This document shows positions 8,256 through 18,327 of a stretch of 64,000 bases of DNA, in pieces. Both the position numbers and the translations under genes were made by a program. The notes below the pieces were generated by a model. The model was not told where the DNA came from. It saw nothing but the letters and a program-made list of their open reading frames with translations, and ran no database searches. The stretch is from Bosea sp. NBC_00550 (GTDB taxonomy: Bacteria > Pseudomonadota > Alphaproteobacteria > Rhizobiales > Beijerinckiaceae): NCBI RefSeq assembly GCF_026020075.1, contig NZ_CP102772.1, positions 124,001 through 188,000 on the forward strand, given 5' to 3'. The stretch's first letter is position 1, and the number at the start of each line of letters is the position of its first letter.

Positions 8256-9040
8256 AGCGGCTCGGCCCCGGACTCATTCTCGCGCTGATCGTCGGCTTCG
8301 CTTTCCTCTATCTGCCGATCCTGACGCTGATCGCGTACTCGTTCAACGCCTCGCGGCTGGTGACGGTCTGGGGCGGCTTCTCGACGCATTGGTACGGCGC
8401 GCTGATGCAGAACCAGCCGCTGCTCGACGCCGCCTGGCTTTCGATCCGCCTCGGCTTCGTCTCGGCGACGCTCGCAACGATCCTCGGCACGCTTGCAGCC
8501 CTCGCTCTCGCGCGCCATGGGCGCTTCACGGGGCGCACGCTGTTCTCCGGCATGGTGCTGGCGCCGCTCGTCATGCCCGAGGTGGTGACGGGCCTGTCGC
8601 TGCTGCTGCTCTTCGTGGCTGTCGATGTCGAGCGCGGCTTCTGGACCGTGACCGTCGCCCACGCGACCTTCAGCCTCGGCTTCGCCTGCATCGTCGTCCA
8701 GTCGCGGCTCGCCGGCTTCGACCGTTCGCTGGAGGAGGCGGCGCAGGACCTTGGCGCCACGCCCGTCGTCACCTTCTGGACCGTGACTTTGCCCCTGATC
8801 TGGCCGGCGGTGGCGGCGGCCTGGATGCTCGCCTTCACGCTTTCGCTCGACGATCTCGTCATCGCCAGCTTCACGACCGGCCCGGGCGCGACCACGCTGC
8901 CGATGCGGCTCTATTCCGCGGTCAAGCTCGGCGTCTCGCCCGAGATCAACGCCGCCTGCACGATCATGATCGGGGCCGTGGCTGTCGTCGTGATCGCGGC
9001 TTCACTGCTGCTGAAGCGCGAACAGCTGTCCGACAGTTAA
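8252..9040 (+). CDS. potI: Polyamine-type ABC transporter permease (PotI/PotC type)
   Basis: Second inner membrane permease, 262 residues. The N-terminal helix LILALIVGFAFLYLPILTLIAYSF resembles the PotC/PotI N-terminus. The EAA coupling loop reads EEAAQDLGATPVVTFWTVTLPLIWPAV. LSLDDLVIASFTTGPGATTLP matches the conserved late segment of this branch. The start is fixed by the ATGA overlap with the preceding permease. It ends the operon; the following gap contains only a half copy of the family A repeat before an unrelated small gene. Confidence 0.9.
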   Translation: MKRLGPGLILALIVGFAFLYLPILTLIAYSFNASRLVTVWGGFSTHWYGALMQNQPLLDAAWLSIRLGFVSATLATILGTLAALALARHGRFTGRTLFSGMVLAPLVMPEVVTGLSLLLLFVAVDVERGFWTVTVAHATFSLGFACIVVQSRLAGFDRSLEEAAQDLGATPVVTFWTVTLPLIWPAVAAAWMLAFTLSLDDLVIASFTTGPGATTLPMRLYSAVKLGVSPEINAACTIMIGAVAVVVIAASLLLKREQLSDS

Positions 9041-9070
9041 AGCAAGCTTGGTGTGCGAGGCACCACGACG

Positions 9071-9107
9071 TCCGGGCTCAGGCCTGCAGCCTGCCCCGTA
9101 ATGAGGG
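9071..9107. repeat. Half copy of REP-like family A
   Basis: TCCGGGCTCAGGCCTGCAGC and the following CTGCCCCGTAATGAG match the 3' arm of the family A element at 7311-7347, with a change in the outer arm. No matching 5' arm is present, so this is a remnant. The rest of the gap 9041-9234 shows nothing recognisable. Confidence 0.65.
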
Positions 9108-9234
9108 TGGTTCCGTCGAAAGTCAGCACTCCCTAAACGGCGGCTGAACGGCGCCCTCAAATCCCGTTCAGCCGCAATCTGCGAATGTCCGTTTCAAGGC
9201 AGGGATCTTCCGGCCTCCAGACAGGACAGGGACA

Positions 9235-9507
9235 ATGTTCCGCAATCGCGCCCGCATCGGTTTTGCCGCATTCGCCCTCGGCGGCGTCGCGCTCGCAGCC
9301 TCGACATTCGCCGGGACCGGCAATGCCCAGGCCTTCGGCGATCGCTACGAGCGTGGCTACGAGCGCCCGGCATATGGCGCCGGCTGGCGCCCGGCACCGC
9401 CGGCCATGCACGGCTTCTGGGGCCAGCGCCGCTGGCACCGCTATTCCGACGGATATGGCATGCGGCCGCCTCCGCCGCGCTACGGCTATGGTTACGGCTG
9501 GCGGTAA
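9235..9507 (+). CDS. Small secreted Tyr/Gly/Arg-rich protein
   Basis: A 90-residue protein with a clear signal peptide (MFRNRARIGFAAFALGGVAL, likely cleaved after an Ala-rich stretch near residue 35). The mature part is low in complexity and rich in Tyr, Gly, Arg, Pro and Trp (ERGYERPAYGAGWRPAPP and RYGYGYGWR at the end). I do not recognise a family with a known function. Similar short secreted Tyr/Gly-rich proteins are common in Hyphomicrobiales and are usually hypothetical. It stands alone, followed by a hairpin that could terminate its transcript. Confidence 0.6.
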   Translation: MFRNRARIGFAAFALGGVALAASTFAGTGNAQAFGDRYERGYERPAYGAGWRPAPPAMHGFWGQRRWHRYSDGYGMRPPPPRYGYGYGWR

Positions 9508-9534
9508 GTGTCGCCACGTCGGCCGTAATCATGG

Positions 9535-9574
9535 GGCGGGCGCGGCCTAGGGGCAGCGCCCGCCTTCTTGTCTT
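9535..9574 (+). terminator. Candidate terminator after the small secreted protein
   Basis: GGCGGGCGC (9535-9543) pairs with GCGCCCGCC (9556-9564), followed by the T-rich run TTCTTGTCTT. The stem is strong but the T-run is interrupted. It sits between two convergent genes. Confidence 0.5.
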
Positions 9575-11735
9575 ACTCCGCCGCTGTCCGCTGCACGTAG
9601 CCGAGGCGCTGGTTCAATTCTTCGAGCAGCTTCTCTGCGGCATCGGCGATGACCGTGCCGGGCGGGAAGATCGCCGAGGCGCCGGCCTCGATCAGCGCCT
9701 CGAAATCCTGCGGCGGGATGACGCCGCCGACGACGATCATGATGTCGGGGCGACCGGCCTGGGCGAGCGCGGCCTTCAGTTCCGGCACGAGCGTCAGGTG
9801 GCCGGCCGCGAGCGACGAGACGCCGACGATATGGACGTCGTTCTCGACCGCCTGCCGCGCCGCCTCGTCCGGCGTCGCGAAGAGCGGGCCGATATCGACG
9901 TCGAAGCCGAGGTCGGCGAAGGCCGAGGCGATCACCTTCTGGCCGCGATCATGCCCGTCCTGCCCCATCTTGGCGACGAGGATGCGCGGGCGGCGCCCAT
10001 CGGCCTCCTCGAACGCCTGGCACATCATCTGGACGCGCGTGACGGCTGGGTTCATCTCGCCGACCTCCCGCTTGTAGACACCCGAGATCGCCTTGATCTC
10101 GGCCCGATGGCGCCCGAAGACCTTTTCCATCGCCATCGAGATTTCGCCGACAGTCGCCTTGGCGCGAGCCGCCTTGACGGCGAGGTCGAGCAGGTTGGCA
10201 TCACCCGCCGCGCCGTTTGTCAGCGCGGTCAGCGCCGCCTCGACGTCGCCCTCGTTTCGCTCGGCCTTGAGGCGCCTGAGCTTGTCGAGCTGCTGGGCGC
10301 GGACCGAGGCGTTGTCGACCTTCAGCACCTCGATCGCGGCCTCGTTGTCCGGCTTGAAGCAGTTGACGCCGATGATCGCCTGCTGGCGGCCATCGATGCG
10401 CGCCTGCGTCTTGGCCGCGGCCTCCTCGATCCGAAGCTTCGGGATGCCGGCCTCGATCGCCTTGGCCATGCCGCCGAGCGCCTCGACTTCCCTGATATGC
10501 TCCCAGGCCTTCTTCGCCAATTCGGCGGTCAGCCGCTCGACATAATAGGAGCCGCCCCAGGGGTCGATGATGCGAGTGGTGCCGCTTTCCTGCTGCAGCA
10601 CGATCTGCGTATTGCGGGCGATGCGGGCGGAGAAATCGGTCGGCAGCGCCAGCGCCTCGTCGAGCGCATTGGTGTGCAGCGACTGGGTGTGGCCCTGCGT
10701 CGCCGCCATCGCCTCGATCATCGTGCGCGGCACGTTGTTGAACACGTCCTGCGCCGTCAGCGACCAGCCGCTCGTCTGGCAATGCGTGCGCAGCGGCAGG
10801 GATTTCTCGTTCTGCGCGCCGAAATCCTTGACGAGCTTGGGCCAGATCAGCCGTGCCGCGCGCATCTTGGCGACTTCCATGAAGAAGTTCATGCCGATTG
10901 CCCAGAAGAACGACAGGCGCGGCGCGAAGATATCGACGCCCAGGCCCGCCCGCTGGCCGGCGCGGATATATTCGACGCCATCGGCCAGCGTGTAGCCGAG
11001 CTCGAGGTCCTGCGTCGCTCCGGCCTCCTGCATGTGATAGCCGGAGATCGAGATCGAGTTGAATTTCGGCATGTTGGCCGAGGTGAAGGCGAAGATGTCG
11101 CCGATCGCCCGCATCGAGGGGCCGGGCGGATAGATATAGGTGTTGCGGACCATGAACTCCTTGAGGATATCGTTCTGGATGGTCCCGGAGAGCTTGGCCT
11201 GCGATACGCCCTGTTCTTCCGCCGCGACGATGTAGAGCGCCAGCACCGGCAGGACCGCGCCGTTCATCGTCATCGACACGCTCATCTGGTCGAGCGGGAT
11301 GCCGGAGAACAGCGTGCGCATGTCGTAGATCGAATCGATCGCGACGCCGGCCATGCCGACATCGCCGCCGACGCGCGGATGGTCGCTGTCGTAACCGCGG
11401 TGGGTTGCGAGGTCGAAGGCGACGGAGAGGCCCTTCTGCCCGGCGGCGAGGTTGCGCCGGTAGAAGGCGTTCGAATCCTCAGCCGTCGAGAAGCCGGCAT
11501 ATTGCCGGATCGTCCAGGGCTGGTTGACGTACATGGTCGGGTAGGGGCCGCGCAGATAGGGCGCGATGCCCGGCAGCGTATCGACGAAAGGCAGCCCGTC
11601 GCGGTCATCGGCCGTAAAGACAGGCTTCACCGGGATGCCTTCCGGCGTCAGCCAGGCTTCGCCTGTCGGTAGCACCGGGGATGCCGGCGCCACATCGGCG
11701 AAGGCGAGCTTCGTGAAGTCCGGGATCGCGGTCAT
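9573..11735 (-). CDS. mutB: Methylmalonyl-CoA mutase large (catalytic) subunit
   Basis: Adenosylcobalamin-dependent mutase converting methylmalonyl-CoA and succinyl-CoA, 720 residues. The N-terminal substrate barrel contains [13 protein letters not shown] and [14 protein letters not shown]. The C-terminal cobalamin-binding domain carries the DGHDRG motif (DxHxxG, His the lower cobalt ligand) at about residues 593-598, then GVSSLAAGH and VVGGVIP. It would run the last step of propionate, valine and isoleucine breakdown, or succinyl-CoA to methylmalonyl-CoA in the reverse direction. Its ATG overlaps the stop of thiD by 4 bp. The small subunit gene lies on the far side of thiD, so all three genes appear to be one transcript read right to left. 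Confidence 0.95.
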   Translation of the reverse strand: MTAIPDFTKLAFADVAPASPVLPTGEAWLTPEGIPVKPVFTADDRDGLPFVDTLPGIAPYLRGPYPTMYVNQPWTIRQYAGFSTAEDSNAFYRRNLAAGQKGLSVAFDLATHRGYDSDHPRVGGDVGMAGVAIDSIYDMRTLFSGIPLDQMSVSMTMNGAVLPVLALYIVAAEEQGVSQAKLSGTIQNDILKEFMVRNTYIYPPGPSMRAIGDIFAFTSANMPKFNSISISGYHMQEAGATQDLELGYTLADGVEYIRAGQRAGLGVDIFAPRLSFFWAIGMNFFMEVAKMRAARLIWPKLVKDFGAQNEKSLPLRTHCQTSGWSLTAQDVFNNVPRTMIEAMAATQGHTQSLHTNALDEALALPTDFSARIARNTQIVLQQESGTTRIIDPWGGSYYVERLTAELAKKAWEHIREVEALGGMAKAIEAGIPKLRIEEAAAKTQARIDGRQQAIIGVNCFKPDNEAAIEVLKVDNASVRAQQLDKLRRLKAERNEGDVEAALTALTNGAAGDANLLDLAVKAARAKATVGEISMAMEKVFGRHRAEIKAISGVYKREVGEMNPAVTRVQMMCQAFEEADGRRPRILVAKMGQDGHDRGQKVIASAFADLGFDVDIGPLFATPDEAARQAVENDVHIVGVSSLAAGHLTLVPELKAALAQAGRPDIMIVVGGVIPPQDFEALIEAGASAIFPPGTVIADAAEKLLEELNQRLGYVQRTAAE

Positions 11736-12556
11736 GGCTGACTCCCGTCGGTCTTGTCCCACCAATGGTGGAAATGATGCACCGGCCCGTGGCCATGGCC
11801 AACCGGAACCTGATCGGCGGCGGCGATCGCGGCGGAGATATAGGTCTTGGCGTGGCCGACGGCCTCCGGCAGGGGCAGTCCCTTGGCGAGGTTGGAAGCG
11901 ATCGCCGAGGAGAGGGTGCAGCCCGTGCCATGGGTGTTGCGGGTTTCGAGGCGCGGGGCGTTGAAGCGCTGGCGCGCACCGCCAGCGAGCCGAAGCAGGT
12001 CGCTGCTGACATCGCCGCTGCCATGGCCGCCCTTGATCAGCACGTTCGCGGCGCCGAGCGCAGCGAGCTTCTCGGCCTGGTCATCGACGGCCTGGTCGGT
12101 CTCGGCGATGCTGGAGCCGAGCAAAGCCGCCGCCTCGGGCAAGTTCGGGGTGATCAGCGTCGCCAGCGGAAAGAGATGCTTGCGGATGGCCGCCACGGCC
12201 TCTTCCTCCAGCAGTCGCGCGCCGGAGGCGGCGATCATCACCGGATCGAGCACGATGTTCTTCGCGCCGTACCGCTTCAGCCCGGCCGCGACCGTCTCGA
12301 TCAGCTCGGCCGTCGCGAGCATGCCGATCTTGACCGCGCCGACATCGAGATCCTCGAAGACGGCATCCATCTGCTTCGTGACGAAATCGCGCGGCACGGC
12401 ATGAATCGCGCTGACGCCCCTAGTGTTCTGCGCCGTCAGCGCGACGATGACGCTGGCGCCATAGACCTGATGCGCCGCGAAGGTCTTGAGATCGGCCTGG
12501 ATGCCGGCGCCGCCGCTCGAATCCGAGCCGGCGATGGTGAGGGCGATGGCGGTCAA
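11732..12556 (-). CDS. thiD: Hydroxymethylpyrimidine/phosphomethylpyrimidine kinase
   Basis: Thiamine pathway kinase phosphorylating HMP and HMP-P, 274 residues. Recognisable features are [21 protein letters not shown] at the N-terminus, [11 protein letters not shown], and the anion-hole/catalytic motif [13 protein letters not shown] near the C-terminus. The closest sensible start is a TTG at 12556 with GGAG upstream; the only in-frame ATG lies far inside mutA. It sits 13 bp after mutA and overlaps mutB by 4 bp, an unusual place for a thiamine gene. The His-rich C-terminus ([15 protein letters not shown]) resembles other proteobacterial ThiD proteins as I remember them. Confidence 0.9.
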   Translation of the reverse strand: MTAIALTIAGSDSSGGAGIQADLKTFAAHQVYGASVIVALTAQNTRGVSAIHAVPRDFVTKQMDAVFEDLDVGAVKIGMLATAELIETVAAGLKRYGAKNIVLDPVMIAASGARLLEEEAVAAIRKHLFPLATLITPNLPEAAALLGSSIAETDQAVDDQAEKLAALGAANVLIKGGHGSGDVSSDLLRLAGGARQRFNAPRLETRNTHGTGCTLSSAIASNLAKGLPLPEAVGHAKTYISAAIAAADQVPVGHGHGPVHHFHHWWDKTDGSQP

Positions 12557-12569
12557 GGCATGTCTCCGG

Positions 12570-14546
12570 TCAGGCGGTCGCGATGGCTTGCGCGCGTTCG
12601 AGCGTCTCGACCACATCGCAACCCATGAAGACGAATGAGGACACGCCGGCCTTGTTCAACGCGGCTTCGCTCTCGATAGGGCGTCCGGCGAGCCAGACCG
12701 TCGCGCCGGCCTTGGCGAGCGCCTCGGCGGCTGCGGCGCCTTCATTGGCATAGGCGGCATCGCTGCCGCACAGGCAGGCGAGCTTCGCGCTCGAGCCCTT
12801 GAAGCCGCCGACCAGCGCGTCGAGATCGGTGGCGCCGTCGCTGGCAAAACCGTCCCCGCTCGGTGCGGCAAGCCCACCGGCTTCGAACAGGTTGCGGGCG
12901 AAGCCGGCGCGAGCGGTGAAATCGGCGATCGGGCCGAGCGTGGCGAGGAAGACGGCGGGGCGCTGCGGCAAGGCATCGGCCTTGTCGCGCAGCACCTCGA
13001 ACGGCTCCGACAGTCTCAGCGAGGGCAGGGGCTCTGCGCGCAGGCTTTCGCCGGCGGCGATCAGGGCCTCGGCCCTGCCGGCGCCATCGACGAAGGAGCG
13101 GATGAGCTCACCCTGGTTCTGCTCGGCGGCATGGCCTTTGGGCGCAAGCTTGGACGATTCCACCGGCGCGACCGCGAGCACTGCGACGGCGTTTTCGCGG
13201 ATATTGGGGAACTCGCTGGTGCCTGTGATCGGCTCTCGGCGCGTGGCGATGGCCTTTGCCCGACTTGCCCGCTGATCCGCGAGGGCCTTCTGCATCTGGC
13301 CGCTGGCGAGCCCGGCGACGATGCCGCGCAAGCCCTCGCCGCGCTGTTGCTCGATCTCCTGGAATGCCTGCCACGCCTTGTCGCAGATCGCCTGCGTCAG
13401 CGCCTCGAAACCGCCGGCACCTGCCGCAGGATCGGCGACGCGCCAGAGATTGGCCTCTTCGAGCAGGATGAGCTGCGTATTGCGGGCGACGCGGCGAGCA
13501 AAGACATCGGGCAGGCCGAGCGCGGCGGTGAAGGGCTGGACGGACAGGGAGTCGGCGCCTCCGACTCCGGCGGAGAAGGCGGCGATGGTCCCACGCAGCA
13601 GGTTGACCCAAGGATCGCGCTTGGTCAGCGAGCGCCAGGCCGTCTCCGCATGGATCGTGACGGGCTTTGGCGCCAGCCCACAGGCCTGCTGGACGCGGTT
13701 CCAGAGCAGCCGGGCAGCGCGAAACTTCGCGACCGCCAGAAACTCGTCGGTGTCCGCGACGAGGGTGAAGGCAATCGCATCGCGGGCCTCGGAGAGTGTC
13801 AGCCCCTGCGTTTCGAGCGCGCGCAGATAGGCGACGGCGGTGGCCAGCATCGCGCCGAGTTCGTGCGCCTCGCTAGCACCGGCCTCATGATAGGGGCGGC
13901 TGTCGACGGCGATGAACGGCCCCGTGAAACCGCGTTCCTGCAGGGCGCGGATCGTACCGGCGAGCCGGCAGCCGATCTCGGGCCAGGGTGCGCCGAGGGA
14001 GCCGTGGCTGGCGAGAACGCCGATCGGATCGAGGCCGAATTCGATGGAAAGATCGGCTGGCGCATGCCCGCGCTTCTCGATCAGAGCGGCGAGCAGAAGG
14101 GCGTTGATGCGCCCCTGCGGCGCGGGATCGAGCCGCAGGCGGATGAGATCGAGCATGACATCGTCGAGCGCGGTATCGAGCGCGGCGACATCGTCGGCGA
14201 CGAGACCGTAGCCGCGCGCCGCCCGCGCGCCTGCAAAACTGATGGTCAGCGTATCGGCGCCGCCTTCGAGGTCTGCCAGTGCGATCGCCTTGGCCTGGCC
14301 CGGCTCCGGATGGTCGATCCGCGCCGCGACCCGCCAGCGCCCGGCCTCGCCGCGCAAGGCGCGGCCGGCGGGAGTGGCAGCAGAGTAGAGCGGCTCGATC
14401 CGGATGCCGTCGGCAGTGCGGCCGACCAGCTTCTTCTCGAAATCGGCGCCCTTCAGAACCTTGTCGACCGCCGCGCGCCAGGCGTCGCCGGACGGCGCCG
14501 GAAAGGCGTCGAGATAAGGCAGGTCGGATGGGGCAACCGAATTCAT
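12570..14546 (-). CDS. mutA: Methylmalonyl-CoA mutase small subunit
   Basis: Non-catalytic partner of the mutase heterodimer, 658 residues. The barrel domain resembles the large subunit ([46 protein letters not shown]). The C-terminal domain lacks the DxHxxG cobalamin motif, as expected for MutA. The start at 14546 ([15 protein letters not shown]) gives the normal length; the frame remains open further upstream without a convincing start. It begins the mutA-thiD-mutB operon. The 160 bp upstream contain only the terminator of the next gene and the presumed promoter. Confidence 0.92.
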   Translation of the reverse strand: MNSVAPSDLPYLDAFPAPSGDAWRAAVDKVLKGADFEKKLVGRTADGIRIEPLYSAATPAGRALRGEAGRWRVAARIDHPEPGQAKAIALADLEGGADTLTISFAGARAARGYGLVADDVAALDTALDDVMLDLIRLRLDPAPQGRINALLLAALIEKRGHAPADLSIEFGLDPIGVLASHGSLGAPWPEIGCRLAGTIRALQERGFTGPFIAVDSRPYHEAGASEAHELGAMLATAVAYLRALETQGLTLSEARDAIAFTLVADTDEFLAVAKFRAARLLWNRVQQACGLAPKPVTIHAETAWRSLTKRDPWVNLLRGTIAAFSAGVGGADSLSVQPFTAALGLPDVFARRVARNTQLILLEEANLWRVADPAAGAGGFEALTQAICDKAWQAFQEIEQQRGEGLRGIVAGLASGQMQKALADQRASRAKAIATRREPITGTSEFPNIRENAVAVLAVAPVESSKLAPKGHAAEQNQGELIRSFVDGAGRAEALIAAGESLRAEPLPSLRLSEPFEVLRDKADALPQRPAVFLATLGPIADFTARAGFARNLFEAGGLAAPSGDGFASDGATDLDALVGGFKGSSAKLACLCGSDAAYANEGAAAAEALAKAGATVWLAGRPIESEAALNKAGVSSFVFMGCDVVETLERAQAIATA

Positions 14547-14652
14547 GCGCGCCGATGCTCCTCTCCGCACAATGTGCAGCCGTGGAGCGCTGATTGCCAT
14601 GGGCGCGCACGCACCGCCATCCCTACTTCGTCGCAAGGCAGGTGCAGGAATA

Positions 14653-14697
14653 CAAAAATGCCGTCGCAGCACCATCCGAAGACGGTGCTGCGACGGC
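14653..14697 (-). terminator. Intrinsic terminator of the DUF2267 gene
   Basis: A perfect 14 bp stem (14660-14673 with 14684-14697) has a 10 nt loop. Read on the minus strand, the stem is followed at once by ATTTTTGT. It lies just past the stop at 14706 and separates that gene from mutA. Confidence 0.8.
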
Positions 14698-14705
14698 CGA
14701 ATCCG

Positions 14706-15092
14706 TCAGACGAACTGGCCGAGGCCGGGAATCGCGCCGACGATGGCGCCCATCGCGTCTTCGCCCGCCTTTTCACGGCCAACGGCGAACATTTCCTTCG
14801 AGACGCTCTGGATCTGGCCCATCGACAGGCCGGCGCCCATCAGCTGGCCGCCGAGCGCCATGACGCCGCCGCCGCCGCCCATCAGGCCGCCAACGGCACC
14901 TAGCAGGCCGCCCTTGGCGCCGCCCTCGGCGTTGGCGAGGTCCTGCGCGCCCGGCAGCGCGGCCATCAACTGGCCGATCTCGGCCGGCGGACCCTCCTTC
15001 TGCAGGAAGGCGAGGATGATGCCGATCGCCTTGCGGGCGAGGTCCTCGTTCAGCCCGGACGCCGCAGCGACCCGCGTAATCAGTTCTTCCAT
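14706..15092 (-). CDS. DUF2267-type small protein
   Basis: A 128-residue protein beginning MEELITRVAAASGLNEDLAR, a helical segment typical of DUF2267-type proteins in Hyphomicrobiales. The middle is a Gly-rich hydrophobic stretch (GGLLGAVGGLMGGGGGVMAL) that could insert in or lie along a membrane. The C-terminus ends AIVGAIPGLGQFV. No catalytic motif is visible and the role is unknown. It has its own intrinsic terminator. A small hairpin (GGCTTCG with CGAAGCC, 15115-15131) lies in its 5' leader, about 25 bp before the ATG. Confidence 0.72.
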   Translation of the reverse strand: MEELITRVAAASGLNEDLARKAIGIILAFLQKEGPPAEIGQLMAALPGAQDLANAEGGAKGGLLGAVGGLMGGGGGVMALGGQLMGAGLSMGQIQSVSKEMFAVGREKAGEDAMGAIVGAIPGLGQFV

Positions 15093-15245
15093 CTCGCAAA
15101 ACCCCTCGCCAACGGCTTCGCCGCGAAGCCTTCGAAAAATAGTTTACATATTTACGATCTGATTCCAACGGCCACGGGCTTCCGCCTTCTGCGGCGTTTG
15201 GTTACATCCTTTCTGAGACAGTTCGGAACTCGATAGGCGGATGCG

Positions 15246-16787
15246 ATGGCGGATGACGGCGCGATTCTGATCGGCAAGAGCGGCAAGCCAGAGAACCTGC
15301 TGCTCAAGCTCGCCAACCGCCACGGCCTCGTGACGGGGGCGACCGGCACCGGCAAGACGGTGACGCTCCAGGTCATGGCCGAGGGCTTTGCCCGCAACGG
15401 CGTCCCGGTTTTTGCCGCCGATATCAAGGGCGATCTTTCCGGCATCGTCGCGCCGGGCGATTCCAAACCCGCCTTCGTCAACCGGGCCAAGGAACTCGGC
15501 CTCAAATACGAGCCGGATCAGTTCACCACGGTGTTCTGGGACGTCTTCGGCGAGCAGGGCCACCCGGTCCGCGCGACGATCTCTGAGATGGGACCGCTGC
15601 TGCTGGCGCGCCTGCTCGATCTCAACGACACACAGGAGGGCGTGCTCAACATCGCCTTCCGCATCGCCGACGAGCAGAAGCTCCTGCTGCTCGATCTCAA
15701 GGATCTGCGCGCGATTCTGGCCTTCATCGCCGAGAACGCGCAGGAGCTGACCACGAAATACGGCAACGTCACCTCGGCGACGGTCGGCACCATCCAGCGC
15801 GCGCTGCTGGTGCTTGAGAACCAGAAGGGCGACCTGTTCTTCGGCGAGCCGGCGCTCGACATCAACGACCTGATGAAGACGGATCGCGACGGCCGCGGCA
15901 TCGTCAACATCCTCGCCGCCGACAAGCTGATGAACAATCCGCGGCTTTACGCGACCTTCCTGCTCTGGCTGCTGTCGGAGCTGTTCGAGCAGCTGCCGGA
16001 AGTCGGCGACCTCGACAAGCCGAAGCTCGTCTTCTTCTTCGACGAGGCGCATCTGCTGTTCAACGGCGCCCCCAAGGCGCTGCTCACGGCGGTCGAACAG
16101 GTCGTCCGGCTGATCCGCTCCAAGGGCGTCGGCGTCTATTTCGTCACGCAAAACCCGCTCGACATCCCCGATACGGTGCTGGCCCAGCTCGGCAACCGCG
16201 TCCAGCACGCGCTGCGTGCCTTCACCCCGCGCGACCAGAAGGCAGTGCGTGCCGCTGCCGAGACCTTCCGCCAGAACCCCAAGATCAAGACGGAAGAGGC
16301 GATCAGCCAGCTCGCCGTCGGCGAGGCGCTGATCTCGATGCTGGAGGGCAAGGGCTCGCCGGAAATGGTCGAGCGCGCGCTGATCGCGCCGCCGATGGCC
16401 CAGGTCGGCCCCTGCACGCCGCAGCAGCGCCAGCAGGCGATCAACGGTTCGCCCGAGAAGGGCAAGTACGACACCATGGTCGACCGGGAGTCGGCCTATG
16501 AAGAGCTGATGAAGCGCAAGAACCTCAACCCGGACGGCTCGGCCATCGAGGCGTCGACGACCGGGGGAGGCGGCATTCTCGACACGATCGGCGGCTGGCT
16601 TGGCGGAGGGACGCCACAGCAGCGCCCGAAGTCGGGGCCCGGCAGCCGCGGCGGCCCGCTGCCGCAGAGCATGGCCGAGAAGGTCATCACCTCGGCCGCC
16701 CGTTCGGCCGCGACCTCGATTGGCCGGCAGGTCGGCAATGCCATCCTGCGCGGCATTCTCGGCTCGATGTCCGGCGGCAAGCGCTGA
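15246..16787 (+). CDS. HerA-like ATPase of the DUF853 family
   Basis: A 513-residue AAA-type ATPase of the DUF853/HerA-like group. Walker A is [12 protein letters not shown] at about residue 36. Walker B is [13 protein letters not shown] at about residue 263. The segment [21 protein letters not shown] is a conserved sensor region. The C-terminal 80 residues are Gly/Ser/Pro-rich with a predicted helix at the end. Members are often annotated as bipolar DNA helicases, but a DNA role for this branch is not established. It is divergent from the DUF2267 gene and convergent with mntH. Confidence 0.87.
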   Translation: MADDGAILIGKSGKPENLLLKLANRHGLVTGATGTGKTVTLQVMAEGFARNGVPVFAADIKGDLSGIVAPGDSKPAFVNRAKELGLKYEPDQFTTVFWDVFGEQGHPVRATISEMGPLLLARLLDLNDTQEGVLNIAFRIADEQKLLLLDLKDLRAILAFIAENAQELTTKYGNVTSATVGTIQRALLVLENQKGDLFFGEPALDINDLMKTDRDGRGIVNILAADKLMNNPRLYATFLLWLLSELFEQLPEVGDLDKPKLVFFFDEAHLLFNGAPKALLTAVEQVVRLIRSKGVGVYFVTQNPLDIPDTVLAQLGNRVQHALRAFTPRDQKAVRAAAETFRQNPKIKTEEAISQLAVGEALISMLEGKGSPEMVERALIAPPMAQVGPCTPQQRQQAINGSPEKGKYDTMVDRESAYEELMKRKNLNPDGSAIEASTTGGGGILDTIGGWLGGGTPQQRPKSGPGSRGGPLPQSMAEKVITSAARSAATSIGRQVGNAILRGILGSMSGGKR

Positions 16788-16797
16788 GGGCCTTCGA

Positions 16798-18141
16798 TCA
16801 CGCGCCGGTCGCGAGGTCGAACAGCAGCTTGAGGTTCAGCACGATGATGACCGCGGCGACGAAGCCCGCGGTCAGGCTGAGCCAGCGCGGTGCGACGAGC
16901 GCGCCCATCTTGGTCTTCGAGGCGGTGAACATCACCAGCGGCACCACCGCGAACGGCAATTGCAGGCTGAGCACGACCTGGCTGAGGATAAGCAGCTTCC
17001 CGGTCTGCCCCTCGCCATAGATCAGCGTGACCGCGATCGCCGGCACGATGGCGACGAGGCGCGTCACCAGCCGCCGCATCCAGGCCGGCAGGCGGATGCG
17101 CAGGAAACCCTCCATCACGATCTGCCCCGCCATGGTCGCGGTCACGGTCGAGTTGAGGCCGCAGCAGAGCAGGGCGATGGCGAAGAGCGAGGGCGCGATC
17201 GAGGCACCGAGCAGCGGCTGCAGCAGTTCCTGCGCCTTGCCGAGCTCGGCGACATCGGTGTGTCCCGCCTTGTGGAAGGTCGCGGCTGCCAGGATCAGGA
17301 TCGAGGCATTGATCAGCAGCGCGAAGCACAGCGCGACGGTCGAATCGATCGTCGCGAACTTCAGGGCCTCGCGCTTCTCCGGCAGCGTCTCGCCATAGGC
17401 GCGGGTCTGCACGATGCCGGAATGCAGGTAGAGGTTGTGCGGCATCACGGTCGCGCCGATGATTCCGAGCGCGATGTAGAGCATGTTGGGGTTGGTCACG
17501 ATCTCCGTGGTCGGAGCGAAGCCCCGGATCACCTCGCCCCAGTTCGGGTCGGCAAGCGCGATCTGGATGCCGAAGCAGACGGCGATGACGCCGAGCAGCG
17601 TGATGATGAAGGCCTCGATCCAGCGGAATCCACGCGTCTGCAGCCATAGGATGATGAACACGTCGAAGGCGGTGATCAGCACGCCGATCTCGAGCGGGAT
17701 GCCGAAAAGCAGGTTGAGGCCGATCGCCGTGCCGATCACCTCGGCAAGGTCGGTCGCGCATATCGCGAGCTCGGCGAGCAGCCAGAGCGGCCAGGACATA
17801 TAGGGCGGATAGGCGTCGCGGCAGGCCTGTGCGAGGTCGCGGCCGGTGGCGATGGCGAGACGCGCGCAAAGCGACTGCAGGATGATCGCCATCATGTTCG
17901 AGACGAGCGCGACGACGAGCAGGGTGTAGCCGAACTGAGCGCCGCCGGCGAGCGAGGTCGCCCAGTTGCCGGGGTCCATATAGCCGACGGCGACGAGATA
18001 GCCCGGTCCGAAGAAGGCCAGGAACTTGCGCCAGGACGACGAGTTCGGCGTCACCGCGACGGTTCGGAAGACGTCTGTCAGCGAGGGCTCACCGCGGGAT
18101 CGAAGCCAGATCGAGGTGGATTCCGGGGCGCCTTGCGACAT
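16798..18141 (-). CDS. mntH: Nramp-family divalent metal transporter
   Basis: Proton-coupled Mn(II)/Fe(II) importer, 447 residues with about eleven hydrophobic helices. The Nramp metal-binding motif DPGNW is in helix 1 ([10 protein letters not shown]) and the second motif MPHN in helix 6 ([13 protein letters not shown]). The long cytoplasmic N-terminus (about 45 residues before helix 1) is common in proteobacterial members. The ATG at 18141 has AAGG upstream; a TTG six codons earlier is less likely. The short gap before it contains an imperfect palindrome that may bind a Fur/Mur-type regulator. It converges with the HerA-like gene. Confidence 0.93.
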   Translation of the reverse strand: MSQGAPESTSIWLRSRGEPSLTDVFRTVAVTPNSSSWRKFLAFFGPGYLVAVGYMDPGNWATSLAGGAQFGYTLLVVALVSNMMAIILQSLCARLAIATGRDLAQACRDAYPPYMSWPLWLLAELAICATDLAEVIGTAIGLNLLFGIPLEIGVLITAFDVFIILWLQTRGFRWIEAFIITLLGVIAVCFGIQIALADPNWGEVIRGFAPTTEIVTNPNMLYIALGIIGATVMPHNLYLHSGIVQTRAYGETLPEKREALKFATIDSTVALCFALLINASILILAAATFHKAGHTDVAELGKAQELLQPLLGASIAPSLFAIALLCCGLNSTVTATMAGQIVMEGFLRIRLPAWMRRLVTRLVAIVPAIAVTLIYGEGQTGKLLILSQVVLSLQLPFAVVPLVMFTASKTKMGALVAPRWLSLTAGFVAAVIIVLNLKLLFDLATGA

Positions 18142-18154
18142 GATGGGACCTTGC

Positions 18155-18170
18155 TGCAACTTGTTCGCAA
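18155..18170. promoter_or_regulatory. Possible Fur/Mur-type site upstream of mntH
   Basis: TGCAACTTGTTCGCAA is an imperfect palindrome 14 bp before the mntH ATG. In rhizobia the Fur-family regulator Mur represses Mn transport through such TGCAA/TTGCA-type boxes. The symmetry is weak, so this is a suggestion only. Confidence 0.22.
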
Positions 18171-18327
18171 TAAGGAGTATCTGCCGCCTGGGGCCCTGTC
18201 AATGCAGTTGCGAAGCGTTGTCAATTAGAGCTTGCGGAAGGGCCGGGCGGCAATGCACGATTGTGGGCTGACGCCCGCACGGGGGCTTGCCATGATGCCG
18301 TCACCTGAATCGCATCCGATGGTTGTC

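Noticed and set aside
9531..11672. A 713-codon open frame on the plus strand opposite mutB
   Set aside because: It is the antisense shadow of a highly conserved enzyme in GC-rich DNA. Its product is Arg/Asp-rich low-complexity sequence with no domain.
13131..14903. A 590-codon plus-strand frame opposite mutA
   Set aside because: Same shadow effect. The minus strand carries the clear mutase small subunit.
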